A stretch of DNA of 64,000 nt from Elymus sibiricus (GCA_039707655.1 CM077676.1:379568114-379632113); one strand, 5' to 3'. Shown: positions 1-13,504, counted from the first letter of the stretch. A program made the numbers and translations. The notes: a model not told the origin generated them from the letters alone.

Positions 1-567
1 TTGGAAAATATTAAATGTGTATATAAAAATGTTCCTAATGCATAAAAAAATTGTTGAACGTGTATGTAAAAAAGTTGACATAAAAATATATGACTGTATA
101 AAAATGTTAATCATATATTTGAAAAAAAAGTTCAATGTGTACAAAAACAATGTTTCAGATGTATACGAAAAATCTTTCATGTGTTTGAGAAAATATTAAA
201 TGTGTATAAAAAATATTCCCATTCTACAAGAAATGAGGAAGAAAAATGAATAAAATCTGACAAAGGAAAAACCAAAAAAGCAATAAAACCATTGCAAAAG
301 ATTGAAAAATTGTGAAAACCGAGAAAGAAACAAAGAAAACGGAAGAGAAATAAAGAAAATAGGAGAGAAGAAAAAACATTGAAAACAGAGAAAGAAACAA
401 TGAAAATCAAAGAAAAATGGAGGAAAAAAAAGAAATAAAAAAATCAGTAAAAACGGAGAAAGAAACAGAAAACCCTAGTGAAAAACAAAAAAAACCGCTG
501 AAGAAACTGAAGAACAAAAGAAAAAGAAACGGAGGAAAACCGAAGCGAACAACCGTGCAAGGAATGC
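1..567. repeat. AT-rich degenerate repeat, left part
   Basis: Seen: A-rich sequence built from loosely repeated phrases such as 'gtgtatataaaaatgttcct' and, further right, 'gaaaaccgagaaagaaacaa'. The same phrases in the same order fill 24230-25945, so both are copies of one dispersed element. The copy is interrupted after base 567 by a non-LTR retroelement and resumes near 10798. No coding potential; the reading frames here are products of low complexity. Class is unknown: it could be the interior of a Mutator-like or CACTA-derived element. Confidence 0.5.
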
Positions 568-1074
568 ACAAATATGGGTTGGCGACTCCCCCCTCCCCCC
601 TCCCCCGTGTCGCTCTCCCGAGGGCGACTCGGGGGCGACCTAGGGTTCCTCCGCGTCGCCACCTCCCCCTCCTCCTCGCCGCTGCCGGAGGCGATCACCG
701 AGGCCCCCCGCGCGGCTGCCTGTGAGTGCGGCGGTGAGGCCTTTGGCTGCTCCCTTTCGATGGCGAGCTCGTCTGGTTCCTGGTGGCGGCCCGTCTGATC
801 TACTGCGCCGCAACTCCGAGTAGGTCTGATGTCTCGTCCAGGCTGTGTGCTCCTTCCCCAAGTGCTCCAGTGAGTCCGGCGGTGCGGCGCCCTCGAGCCT
901 GGGCGAGAGGGGATAGGGGTCCCCTCTCCGGCGACTGTGATGAGTTGGTGGTGAGGGCAGATTTTCCTGGTGAGCTCTGGTTTTGTCCCGTGGCTGTGGT
1001 GCTCCTCTTCCGGCCGTGTCTCCGGTGGCGACTTCACCCTTCTGCAGCTTCCTGATGTGCTTCGTGCTTGGGGC

Positions 1075-3176
1075 TGTAGGGTAACGCAGCAGAAAACAAA
1101 AAAAATCCGACCTACGCACCAGCCCAGGACCACTATGAAGATTGCATACAAGGTTTCGATCCGATCGTTATCGACTCGTAGCGCAGCGGAAGTAGAGTCG
1201 ATGTAGATCGTCGGTGCAGATCCCCGCAGCTAGGATTTACAACCTCCCAACCGCGAGGATGTTCTCCCTTGTCTGCTCGTCGGACAGCCCTCCGGGAGGC
1301 GGTCGGACAGTCCCTCGAACGGTGTCACGGACAGCCCTTCGGGAGGACCCTCAAAACTCGGACGGTCACTCGGACAGCCCTTCGGGAGGCACTCTCGAAT
1401 AGCCCCTCGGGCAAAAAGATCGAACCTACGACCTCTCTACGGGGTTGCACACATACGGTGTCATCTATCCGGCAGGGCTTCGCCGTCCAGAACTAGTACC
1501 CACCGGAACCCAAACAGCCTTTCGGCTCTACAAAACTATTTTCCGGGGAGGGAGAGAAGAAGCCAGATCATGCATGGCACTTTTATGTGAGAAAGGAGTG
1601 AGTGTGGAGAGCACCTCTCCACCTCTATTTATAGGAAAACCAAGGGGTAGGATTGGCACACAAAAAAACCAAAAATGCCCATGCAAATGTCACACATGAA
1701 GGGCATAATGGGGAGGCAAAGGAGCTCCATGGAGGAGCATCCTTGGCCGGCCACCCCCTAGTGGGACCCTCCCAAAAGGGGTTCCTTAGTCCAAAGTCTT
1801 TCCTTCTAGAAGCTTGACAAAAGCCCTAAAAGGTGGCTTTCCAAAAAGTAACCCAAAAAACACTTTCACTATTCATGGAAACATTTTTCCGCGGCCGTTA
1901 AATCCGAAAATATTTCTGTGGGTCTTAGAACAATTCCAGTACCCACTAAAATGATTTTGGATGCGTTCCGAAACAATTTTGGATTAGTGATTTTCATGTG
2001 CGAAAAGCAAACAAAGCGGTTCCGGCAGCTCCGGAACATTTCCGGTTTTTTTCTTCGAAAAATCCCAGAAGTTCCCAGAACAATTCTGGCACCCTCCAAG
2101 AATTTTCAGGCGTGTGCCGAAACCAATTTGACTTAATGGTATACCCTGAAACAAATTTTCAGTTTTACCGAAACTATTCCGGTGTTCTCTCTCCGGAACT
2201 TTTCCGTTGTCTCCGAAACTTTTCCGGTGACTTTCTCTCAGACTCCCTGTCTAGAATTCAGCAGATAGATGACCCTTAAGCGTGTGACCCTATAGGTTCG
2301 GTGAAGTATAGACATGACCCAGAACACTTTCCGATCAATGATCAACATCGGAGCCATGGACACCCATATTGACCCCTATACCCACACGAATGTATATTCG
2401 AGTGAACCTCTAGTTGCCATGTGCCCCTGTTGCTACGCGATATGTTACAAATACCCGAGTTGAGATTTATTGGCATCCTCGTGGATCAACACTTGTCCAC
2501 AATGCCAGTTACCTCGTTACCGGTTTTGTTCTCTTTTCTCGTTCCCGTGTTCCGGCATCCCTGTGATCAAATCACATTGTGTCTAGCCAGACGATGATGG
2601 ATACCGTAACACTGAGAAGGCCCAGAGATATCTCTCCATCGTCGGAGGAGCAAATCCCAATCTTGAGCTATCAAGTCCCTTGTCATACTTTCCCATGAAC
2701 CCGTAAGCCGCCGTAATAGCCACCCAGTTACGGATGACGTTTAACAAACCCCAAAGTTCATGAATCAAGCATGAAGGAACTCGATACTCTCATGGTCTAA
2801 GGAATTATGCAAACGTTAACTTTCTCTGTGTTATTAACCATTAACTTGTGACGAATGTATCTCATAGCATAACATAAATTCGGGTCGATTCAACACAAGT
2901 GTTCTCCTAACATTGTGCCCTCAAAGTTGCCAGCATAGTCATGCCCATGATCAGGAAAACAGAACCATCATGCAACACTCGAGCTAGTCTTAGAGGCCAG
3001 ACTAGGAATACATTTTACCGTTTATTATTCCACACGTGCATATGAGTCTTCCTCCGAGCCTCGTGGTTATTGCAGACTCGAGAACCATAGCAGTTATAGC
3101 ACGGAATATAAACATAATTACAAACATGGAGATAAATAATAACATTTATTATTGCCTCTAGGGCATATCTCCTACA
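1075..3176 (-). repeat. 3' LTR of Copia C
   Basis: 2102 bp, matching 8421-10525 throughout with scattered substitutions and short indels. Boundaries TG (1075) and CA (3176) in plus orientation. A minus-strand TATA box (TATAAATA) lies at 1626-1633. Around 1278-1400 the motif CGGACAGCCCTTCGGGAGG recurs several times and can fold into small CCC-TTCG-GGG hairpins. In the element's direction this is the downstream copy. Confidence 0.9.
1626..1633 (-). promoter_or_regulatory. TATA box in Copia C LTR (equivalent at 8972-8979)
   Basis: TATAAATA on the minus strand, present in both LTR copies. Its orientation agrees with the primer-binding site. The 8972-8979 copy lies in the upstream LTR and would be the one driving the element. 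Confidence 0.5.
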
Positions 3177-5883
3177 GACTCCCACTTGCACTAGAGTCAA
3201 TAATCTAGTCAATGCTAATGCACTTTACACCTATGGCATACCGGTGTAAAAATTGCTTCGCTTGTGGTATAGCCTGATGTCCAACGGATCTGACAACTTT
3301 AGTTCCGTGTGTATCTTTGCATCTCCTCATGTTTTCACGCTTTCACAAAATTCATATTTTGTGTGGACTTGGCTTTGTATATATGTGAATCACAGGTCAA
3401 ACCTTGATTCCTCAGACTGAGCTATGGAGCAATTGTCTGCAATAGTGCCCCATTGACCAAAGCCATTTTGGAACCATACTAAGTTCATGAATGAACTATA
3501 TGATTCAACATCTTCTTTTTCGCTTCCAAAGCGTCAACATACTTAGCCTTTGTTATAGAATTCGCCACAGTAACCTGTTTGGAACAATTTCCAACTACTG
3601 TGCCACCATATTGTGTATTACACAAAACCCTTAACTTAAATCAAAAATCGCACGGAGCATTGATGAAGACTGTATCGATATAATTACTTACAATGAGCAC
3701 TTCATAATCTCTGCTTGCGAGAAAACATGTCATCAGTGCTACTTTAGTACTCAATGACATTTTTCACTGTTGTCCCATGATCAGTACTTTGATCACTTTG
3801 GTATCTATACTCGCAACATCTTTGGGAGTATCGGACATATCTGGTTGTTTTACATACCATGGAATACATGATTAATCCAAACACGAAAGTGTGTGGAATC
3901 TCCATCATGTATTTTGCTCATCAGTGTTTTGGGACACCGAGTCTTGCAAAACTCTTCCCATGTGACTTGGGCAAGAATCTCTCCTTGGCGTTTTAATGTT
4001 AAACTGTTTTAACATCTTCTCAATATGTATTTTTGGCTTTAGCCTATTAGGCAATTCTATATCGTAGATAAATATGCCTAATATCTAGGCTATTTAGCCC
4101 AAGCAATTCATAAAAAAACTATTTTCAATGAAGTCCTAATTCATGTCAAGAAATTTATATTATTTTCAATCAACAATGTGTCAAGCACACAAAGTTTTTA
4201 GAAATATTATTATGCTCCCACTTACTTTCTTGTAACCACAAGCATCTTCGTTATCCATTGATGAAATCAAACTCTTTTGACTATTTCATCAAAACGAAGA
4301 TTCTAACTCTATTTTGCTCTCTTCTGTCCATTGCTGGAACTCTAAAGTTTGCATACTTACTAGCATCCTCTGGATTGACAAAATACTTCGGACTGTATCA
4401 CATGCAAATCCTAGGTTGCATTTCCATCATATGGAAATCCTTTTGGCATCCATGTATCATATCTCAAGATTGAAATATGTATTAATTGCTAGTTTAACCC
4501 GATCTGACTTTAAGCATCACTATGGTGAGACAATCTCATCGTAGTCAACTCCTTAAATTTGTTATTGCAACAAGTCGAGCTTTATGGATAAAACATTTTA
4601 TCCACATCAGTTTATAGTTCCATTAATGTCCGTTAGACTCTAAGTCTTTCGAAGGGTTTATCAAGATATAATCTTGAATCATTTATGGAAACTATCTCGG
4701 ATTATATTGGCATTTAGCCAATTCCGGAGTCAGGGCCCATCAACGCTTCCTTGTGTATCGTAGGTATACTGTTGTCTAACAACAATATCTCGCTTGCGCA
4801 CCTGAGAGGTTTGCACGAGTTTTGCCTACGTGGTTCAGATGCAAGTTTGACCGAAGTCCATACATCTCATGCAGAGGCTTCCGTATCAGTCGCAGTAGGA
4901 AACACTGGAATTACTTTCAAGGTTTCTTTCCTTTGATCTGATGACGAAGATACTGTTATCTCGTCGAGTCACACTGTCCTCCCACTCACCTTTTTGCAAG
5001 AACCATTTTCTTCAAAAGCATACCGTTCTTTGTGGCAAAACCTTTTGCCTCGGTATAGTGGTGGGGGAATACCCAATAACTTGGGATAACCTACAAAGTA
5101 GCACTTGTCTGATTTGGAATAGGTTTGTAAATATTTTACACAAGCCCCATATTCCAAATGTTAAGAAAAGACATAACATGGTTGGGTGTACCATACCATG
5201 GAGTCATTTCAACAGGTCTGATGGTGCTCTTTTCAGTGTAAAAGCCGCAGTCTCTAAAGCATTACTTTTAAAAGGGATAATGGCAAATTGATTTATGTCA
5301 TCTTTGATCTTACCATATCATAAATGGTTTGATTACATCTTCACGGATATTCCACTCACAGTGGTGCTCCGTGAGGTGTAAGTTATGAAACTCTTTTCAC
5401 AACTCATCAGACATTCGCTAAACTTGTAACTCAAATATTCCTTTCCGCAATCAAATTGCAGAAACATAATTTTCTTGTTACAATAATTTCTACTTCATAT
5501 TGAAAACCTTATGAATGATTTCAAAAGATCCAGACTTACATCTCATCAAGTAAATATCCATATATCTACTTGAGTCATTTCTGAAGATAGATAAATCCAC
5601 TGCTAGCAACAACATTTATCGGACTACATACATCAAAATGTATGATCACCAATAAGTTCGTTGCTCGTTCCTTATGGCATGCGAACGGTATTTCAGTCAC
5701 TTCACTTTTCGGAGGAAAGTTGCAAGTGTCAGATGATTCATAATCAAACGACTTCAAAATCCATCATTATGGAATTTCTCCATGCGGGTTTCTCCAATGT
5801 GACCAAATGCAGTGACACACATGTGTGGTATTCTCTTAGTCTTGCGACATTTAGCGTCAGTGTTATGGATGTATCATATTACC

Positions 5884-6245
5884 ATCAATATTCATAACAT
5901 ACATCCCATCCACGATGGAAGCATGGCCCTTATGTTATTCATGACACTGAACAACAATTGTTCTTTTATGAACAACCCTTTTGCAACAAACATTATGCAA
6001 TGGGCTAGAGTGTGTAAAACTCTAAAATGAATTATGAAAGTAAATACAGAGGTAATGTATTATTATCAATATTCATAACATACATCTCATTCATAATGAA
6101 AGTATGGCCCTTAAGTTATTCATAACATCGAACATCAAAAGTTCTCTTATGAACAACCTTCTTGCAAGATATCTTATGCAATGGGCTAGAGTGTGTAAAA
6201 CTCTAAAATGAATTATGAAAATAAATACATAGGTAATACACCAAT
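5884..6245. repeat. 181-bp tandem duplication inside Copia C
   Basis: The segment starting 'atcaatattcataacataca' at 5884 recurs at 6065. Both copies also share 'atgcaatgggctagagtgtg' (5996 and 6177) and 'aactctaaaatgaattatga'. The copies have diverged by several substitutions. Confidence 0.75.
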
Positions 6246-8406
6246 GGAATGTATGGTAACATTTACTATGTTCCCAGCGCGTATCTAAACCTCACTCCGG
6301 CCAGTCTTTTAGGCCGTAGTAGTTCTTGCATCGAATTGCAACGGAAAGCAATCGAGCGGGTATCTCTGTGATCAACTCATAATACCCAAGAATCAGTGAT
6401 TAACATGTTTAATCATAATTCCCAAGAAATATTTCTTTGACCAGCCTTCTATACATCAATAGCTTGTATGACTTTCATACATGAGCTGGATATTCCAGTC
6501 TTCTCTCTTTTTGCCTTTATACTTCTAACAGTTTTACTTCCAATAATTCTCCTACTCTCAGAAGAAGCACCAACTTGAAGAGTGGCGTCAGCCCCGGACT
6601 TCCTAGGTGTGTAAGTCATACTAACACCCTTCGGACATTTCCTTCCTCTTAAGTTGTTGTTTTATTCACCATCATCATATGACAGGCGTTCTACTGGATC
6701 CCTCTGTTATTAGTAAAATGCATAGTAAACACTTTTACTAACAGTTTGCAAAACAAACAATTCTTTGGATATCACATATCTTTTAGCCTTTGTTTGTGTC
6801 TGAAAATGATTTTCAGTTCCATGAATATCACATAGCTATCTCAAACTTTTGAAGTTCGGGTCTCATGGAAGCAAACATATTGCACTTGACTGTAACCGAA
6901 TTCTAGCTTTTGGATCGAAGGACGAGAGTCACATTATCCATAGCATTAGCGGGAGAATACTAAAAGCATGCGATAGGACAAAGTCCTTCTCGGCACTCTT
7001 GAGGACAATCCTCACATTACGTTGCCAACCGTAAAGTTTTAACCAGATATATAACAGCTATTCAATTTTAATAGGGATGGTGGAAATGCGAGCCATTATT
7101 CTACAACTATTATGCAAATCACACTTAGACAGTGTTCATAATTAATTGCACTGAGAATTAAACAAGTTAATTCTACAATGCGCTCCCACTCAAATCAATA
7201 TCTCTCATAATTGATTTTGAGTGATTCATGATCCACATTTCAATTCAACGCCATTGATGGGAACATCACTGATGACGGGAACTTCAATCGGTAGGCCAAC
7301 TTGCCGATCACATCTCTATGTGACTCTTGTTCATCTTTCGATGCGCATGTTCCGAGCTCATGAATTTCATGCCAGAACGTCAAGACAACCAAGTGATCTC
7401 GCTGCGAGGTCTCAACTCACCCGCCTCACACTTCTCTAATCGTTTGTACTCATGAAAACATGACGCACTCCGAGAAGATAGGTGCCGTGACGGTGCTACA
7501 CTTGGGAGAACACTAACTACTTGATATTTTAGTGAGAGATCACCCTAATAAAAAGCGACTACCGCGCAATCAAAAAGGGTGCATCAAAGGGATAAACATC
7601 TCAGGCAATTCATAATAGCATGATATGGTATAGCCCTTTCTGATGGAGAAGTCTTGTATTTCTTCGTCTTCGGCATTCGCGTCGATGTTCACCTTCGCGA
7701 AGTTTTGCCACCACCTTATCGATGCACCAGATAATATTGCTATCGCTATACTAATAAAATAAGTGCATTACTTAAGGTTGACACGCAGGTCATGTTAATT
7801 TTACATCATATAGCCATCTCATACATAATCAAATTAATATGAGAACCGCTATACCACATCACATGCACATCTTATGTCATCCTGCAAAACCAAGTTAGAC
7901 GCCTCTAATCGGTTTATGCAAAATTTGTTTTACATGGCTTCTAAGGTTTCGAAGCAAACCGAAGCTACCAACGTCTATCATCAAGTATGATTATTCAAGT
8001 CGCTAGATTAACTTTACGGGGTGTATGAAACACGAGATAATAAAATCTCGAGCCCCATACTTAACTTCGTCATACGCATGACCCCCATGCAGATTATATC
8101 TGCATTGCCCTTTTGTCTGCGAAATTTCATCTTTCTTTTAACTATGGTGGAATTCAACGAACTGTTAGCACTTCATTGATTAATCAGGATCGCGGATTGC
8201 CAGAACTTTGAAACTCCACCATGCCGTTATCAAGATCAGAAATATGCAAATTCCAGGGAAGCAACACGAACATCGGGTTACAGATTTCATCTGCTACCCG
8301 CACAAATAATTATCAGCAGTAGAACTCATCTACTACAAATTATATTGTGCAACACCCATACATCTCTATGTATTCAAGATCGTAACCTGCATCTACGCAT
8401 AGCACG

Positions 8407-8419
8407 GCTCTTGATGCCA
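8407..8419 (-). other. Primer-binding site of Copia C
   Basis: Minus strand reads TGGCATCAAGAGC one base inside the LTR boundary, a two-mismatch version of the initiator-Met tRNA site TGGTATCAGAGC seen in the other elements here. Confidence 0.7.
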
Positions 8420-8420
8420 C

Positions 8421-10525
8421 TGTAGGGTAACGCAGCAGAAAGCAAAATATTTCCGACCTACGCACCAGCCCAGGACCACTATGAAGACTGCATACAAGGC
8501 TTCGATCCGATCGTTACCGACTCGTAGTGCAACGGAAGTAGAGTCGATGTAGATCGTCGGTGCAGATCCCCGCAGCTAGGATTTACAACCTCCCAACCGC
8601 GAGGATGTTCTCCCTTGTCTGCTCGTCGGACAGCCCTCCGGGAGGCGGTCGAACAGTCCCTCGGACGGTGTCACGGACAGCCCTTCGGGAGGACCCTCAA
8701 AACTCGGACGGTCACTCGGACAGCCCTTCGGGAGGCACTCTCGAACAGCCCCTCGGGCAAAAAGATCGAACCTACGACCTCTCTACGGGGTTGCACACAT
8801 ACGGTGTCATCTATCCGGCAGGGCTTCGCCGTCCAGAACTAGTTCCCACCGAAACCCAGACATCCTTTCGGCTCTACAAAACTATTTTGCGGGGAGGGAG
8901 AGAAGAAGCCAGATCATGCATGGCACTTGTATGTGAGAAAGGAGTGAGTGTGGAGAGCACCTCTCCACCTCTATTTATAGGAAAACCAAGGGGTAGGATT
9001 GGCACACAAAAAAACCAAAAATGCCCATGCAAATGTCACACATGAAGGGCATAATGGGGAGGCAAAGGAGCTCCATGGAGGAGCATCCTTGCCCGGCCAC
9101 CCCCTAGTGGGACCCTCCCAAAAGGGGTTCCTTAGTCCCTAAGTCTTTCCTTCTAGAAGATTGACAAAAGCCCTAAAAGGTGGCTTTCCAAAAAGTAACC
9201 CAAAAAGCACTTTCACTATTCACGGAAACATTTTTCCGCGACCGTTAAATCCGAAAATATTTCTGGGGGTCATAGAACAATTCCAGTACCCACTAAAATG
9301 ATTTTGGACGCGTTCCAAAACAATTTTGGATTAGTGATTTTCTTCTGCGAAAAGCAAACAAAGCGGTTCCGGCAGCTCCGGAACATTTCCGGTTTTTTTC
9401 TCCGAAAAATCCCAGAAGTTCCCAGAACAATTCTGGCACCCTCCAAGAATTTCCAGGCGTGTGTTGAAACCAATTTGACTTAATGGTATACCCTGAAACA
9501 ACTTTTCAGTTTTACCGAAACTATTTCGGTGTTCTCTCTCCGGAACTTTTCCGTTGTCTCCGAAACTTTTCCGGTGACTTTCTCTCAGACTCCCTGTCTA
9601 GAATTCAGCAGATAGATGACCCTTAAGCATGTGACCCTATAGGTTCGGTGAAGTATAGACATGACCCGGAACACTTTCCGATCAATGATCAACATGGGAG
9701 CCGTGGACACCCATATTGACCCCTATACCCACACGAATGAATATTCGAGTGAACCTCCAGTTTCCGTGTGCTATTCCTGTTGCTTCGCGATATGTTACAA
9801 ATACCCAAGATGAGATTTGTTGGTATCCCCGTGGATCAACACTTGTCCACAATGCCAGGTACCTTGTTACCGGTTTTGTTCTCTTTTCTCGTTCCCGTGT
9901 TCCGGCATCCCTGTGATCAAATCACATTGTGTCTGGACAGACGATGATGGATACCGTAACACCGAGAGGGCCCAGAGATATCTCTCCATCGTCGGAGGAG
10001 CAAATCCCAATCTTGAGCTATCAAGTCCCTTGTCATACTTTTCCATGAACCTGTAAGCCGCCGTAATAGCCACCCAGTTACGGATGACGTTTAACAAACC
10101 CAAAGTTCATGAATCAAGCATGAAGGAACTCGATACTCTCATGGTCTAAGGAATTATGCAAACGTTAACTTTCTCTGTGTTATTAACCATTAACTTGTGA
10201 CAAATGTATCTCATAGCATAACATCAATTCGGGTCGATTCAACACAAGTGTTCTCCTAACATTGTGCCCTCAAAGTTGCCAGCATAGTCATGCCCATGAT
10301 CAGGAAAACAGAACCATCATGCAACACTTGAGCTAGTCTTAGAGGCCAGACTAGGAATACATTTTATCGTTTATTATTCCACACGTGCATATGAGTCTTC
10401 CTCCGAGCCACGTGGTTATTGCAGACTCGAGAACCATAGCAGTTATAGCATAGAATATAAACATAATTACAAACATGGAGATAAATAATAACATTTATTA
10501 TTGCCTCTAGGGCATATCTCCTACA
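8421..10525 (-). repeat. 5' LTR of Copia C
   Basis: 2105 bp partner of 1075-3176. Begins TGTAGGGTAACGCAGCAGAA and ends CATATCTCCTACA in plus orientation. Carries the same TTCG-hairpin cluster (about 8624-8756) and TATA box (8972-8979). Confidence 0.9.
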
Positions 10526-10797
10526 GGGGCGTCGGCGATTCCTCTGCTACGGGTGACTAACGGGCGAGACCTTGTGGCTGTAGCTTCTGCTTCATGCTCC
10601 ATTGTCATTTGCTTACCTTCTTCACCTTGTACCTGCCGTTTGGGGTTGCATCCCCTGTTTCTTCTTCTTTTCGGATTAGCTTGTACTGTTGATTGTATCC
10701 TGGCCGGTTGATGGCTTTGTTAATTCAAAGCCGGGTTAGGTCCAAGCCCTTCTCGGGCTTGGCCGAGCCTTTTCTCTAAAAACAAATATGGGTTGGC

Positions 10798-13504
10798 CCA
10801 GCATTGTAGCACGAAAGTCCTTCAGGAGAGACCTACCTGCATCTCACGTTGATCGAGATATAGCTCTCGCGCCTTCTAGGTTCCAAAAATCAGTTGGATC
10901 ACACTGTGGTTAGGCTCAAAGTGGGTCGGCCCATATCACGCGCTTGGGTGGTTCGGTTGTTCGTTGCGTCGACATCGTAGGAGTTTCAAAAGCAGAAAAA
11001 ATGTTCACAAGCCAACTAGAAAACCAAAGATTTCCAAAACTAGAAAAACCCACCTTAGAGAAACTCTTGGAGAGTCATCATATTGGTAGCATCCATAACG
11101 CGTATGAAGCATGTTCCAAAATATTATGGAGGCTGCCGAGGCAATGCTCAAACTCAGATTCGCCATATTGCAGCCTCCATATTATATTTTTCTTATATTT
11201 ATTAACTGCATCAAGTCAACACTCATACACTCAATTTCAAGTATTGAATACTTGCATAGACTAATATTGTGTTACAAAGTTCTTACATAGAGCAAGAAAA
11301 GTCGACTAACGACATTTTCATATCATAGATGTCCACAAAAATCGCTTTTACATTTAAACGACTATAGCTTGAATTTGAGCCCCACCATGTCGATGGTGTG
11401 AATGCTATGCACGGGGGGCACATGCATATGTGATGAGTCTAAGCGCCGCGGTGTAAGATCCCTAACTAATACCCTACTCCAAGTAATAAATTTTACTTTA
11501 TTTTGCAATCATCATGGCATCATGCATTATTCCACTATGCAATATTCTCAAACTCATGACAAAAATACTAAATGTCGTAAAACAATTTTTTTCCAATTAT
11601 TATTATTTGATTTTATCAAACCCATGTTTCTTTTTTATCTTAGGCTTTGAGATACAGTATTAAAATTTGCACACACTTTTATATATGTATGTAGGGCCTT
11701 CACACCATGTTTCACAATTTTAGCACAACCCTAATGTGGCACCCTGGCTCAGCGAACCTGATATGCCCTACATATCAGCCCAAGGGTCCGAGTCTTCCGG
11801 TATGCATCGCACATTGGAATCAAGCAAAAAAACAAAAAAATTACATCACATAGGGCAGATAGGTCTTTATGTTACAACACTTAGCAAGGCAAATGTGGCA
11901 CTATGCCTATGGCCACAATATGTACATTATTTATCTAACATGGTCTCAGAGTCTAGCAGCGGAATACATGGCGGAATACACAGTGAAACGACAACGATAG
12001 TGGGGCTCCTTACTAAAGGGACCTGCTGGGACACAACCTAAGACAGTTGGCCACAAAAAAAGTGTCACATGCTCTACTCAAAACATGAGAGTCGTGTCAA
12101 GGAAAAATAAAGTCAGCAGCTTCCCATGATGGCTGGCCACAAGACAAGTGTTAGGGGCGCTAATTACAACATGCGAGCGGTGCCGACATAAATATAGGCA
12201 AACAAAGATCCATCGAGGCCATATGTGCTTTCGGTTCAAGTGGCAAGTCGGGTTAAAAGTATATAGACTAATTAACTTCATAACCATACCCTCCCCCTCG
12301 CTTGCTATAGCGAGTTCTGCAAGGAGATAGAGCGGGGTTAAAGGGGTTGGATGCACTTTTCTTTGATTGCGTGTCTTGATTAGTCAGGTTCATTATTCTA
12401 CCATAAAATTTTGTTTTTAATCAAACAAAACATAGATAATTGCCGGCAAGGGGTTGCGCGAGGCGGTGCGGTGGCCGCCGCCGGCGTGGCGGCGGGCGGT
12501 GGAGCAGGTGCGAGGTGGCGTGGCGGCAGGCGGCGACGTTTACGAGAAGTTGGGTCACAAAAAGCCTCTCCAACAGTTTCGTAAAATGACCATAACTTTG
12601 TGGGAAGATGATCTTTTCATAAACCAGCAAGAAAAAAGGACCTAGTTTACGGGTCCTCTAAAATTATGGATGGTTTAGTGAAACCGTTGAAGTGGTTTTT
12701 TACACTAATTGTCCGTAAATAAAGATTATTTTAAAGGTACGGGAGCGGTTGGAGATGCACAGCGGCACTCCCTTCCGGGAGGGACCAATCGCGGTCATCC
12801 CAATCATCCGGGGCACGCGCCAGACACGTCCCGCCACGTTCCAAGGCGCGCGCGTGGCATCACCATGTCGACACCCGACAGAGCGGCATTACGGGACGCA
12901 GCGCCAGTACGCAGGGTGATTAAGATATGCGCAGCCGGAATCCTTCCGCGAGATCATGTCGTAATGCCTACTTGCCTATGATATGCCTCACGCCTATCTA
13001 GGGTAGTATAGTAATGCCGCAACTACTATAGACAAATCTCAATGGACCAAACAAGTTGCAGCAGCAGCTAATCACAGGAGAGATCCGATAGTGCAGATTA
13101 AGTACACCTCTTATAGTAGTATCTGCACAATTAGGCTAGCAGTGTCGAATTTCACTAGCAACCTGTACTTGATAGTACTATATATGTACGGCCTGAAATC
13201 ATTTTCGTGGTGTTTTATCCTTAGTGGCGACCATTACCCCAGTTTGCGACTGGTATAACTCATGTGGGAATCTTGCGAGGTCTCCATCTCGACCTAGCTA
13301 GGGATGCAGGCGGATGCGTCCGCGCCATCCGCATCCACCCCACAGCCAAAAATATATAAGCTTCGTTACTTAAATAATCATGTTTGTTTTAATTATGCTT
13401 TCGCGGAGAAACACGGACATGTCGACGGTGTCCACTTGCATTCCTCGACCTCCGAACCCGCGTTTCTCTTTCCACTTCGCCACAAAGTCTCCATACGACT
13501 GAGC
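10798..13504. other. Intergenic DNA, no gene recognised
   Basis: 10798-10880 continues the AT-rich repeat interrupted at 567 and shares 'gagatatagctctcgcgcc' with the second copy near 25930. Beyond that the sequence is of mixed composition with no sustained open frame. 12447-12545 is a short GCC-rich block ('ggcggtgcggtggccgccgc'), and 12760-12930 is a CpG-rich stretch without coding signature. I find no LTR, TIR or TSD here. Confidence 0.4.

Larger units (their letters stand above)
3177..8420 (-). pseudogene. Decayed Copia gag-pol interior
   Basis: No frame stays open beyond about 120 codons, but blocks match the Copia B and A interiors on the same strand. 4258-4480 parallels the reverse-transcriptase part at 39690-39830. 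5180-5290 parallels the end of the integrase part at 48045-48130. 5600-5850 parallels the integrase/GAG-pre-integrase part at 41100-41340. Order and orientation are kept, so this is a full-length but heavily mutated polyprotein gene, much older than Copia B. 5884-6245 is an internal duplication, and 7750-8400 corresponds to the non-coding leader. Confidence 0.7.
1075..10525 (-). mobile_element. Copia-type LTR retrotransposon C, decayed
   Basis: Complete element of 9.45 kb with TG...CA LTRs (1075-3176 and 8421-10525) and a perfect 5-bp TSD, GGGGC, at 1070-1074 and 10526-10530. The minus-strand LTR starts TGTAGGAGATATGCCCTAGA, close to the start of Copia B below (TGTTGGACATATGCCCTAGA), so both belong to the Angela/BARE/WIS-like group of Copia elements. 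The primer-binding site (8407-8419) and the polypurine side next to 3177 both give minus orientation. Internal coding capacity is destroyed. It is nested inside the short non-LTR element. Confidence 0.9.
568..10797 (+). mobile_element. Short non-LTR retroelement (LINE-derived), split by a Copia insertion
   Basis: A 16-bp direct repeat ACAAATATGGGTTGGC lies at 568-583 and 10782-10797 and is read as the target-site duplication. Between the copies, once the Copia (1075-10525) and its TSD are removed, about 740 bp remain. The left part (584-1074) is GC-rich and contains the 'ctagggttcctcc' type of sequence common in grass LINE 5' leaders. The right part (10531-10781) ends with 'ggctttgttaattcaaagcc' and a short A tail, typical of grass L1-type 3' ends. 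No endonuclease or reverse transcriptase is present, so this is an internally deleted or SINE-like passenger. In the related repeat at 25860 the corresponding position ('cacaaacaggttggcccc') is uninterrupted, which supports an insertion. Confidence 0.7.

Noticed and set aside
444..1151. 235-codon minus frame over the GC-rich leader
   Set aside because: Crosses the boundary between the non-LTR element and the Copia LTR and has no domain; a product of GC bias.
8560..9045. 161-codon plus frame in the Copia C LTR
   Set aside because: Lies wholly in the LTR, is antisense to the element, and the partner LTR has it broken.
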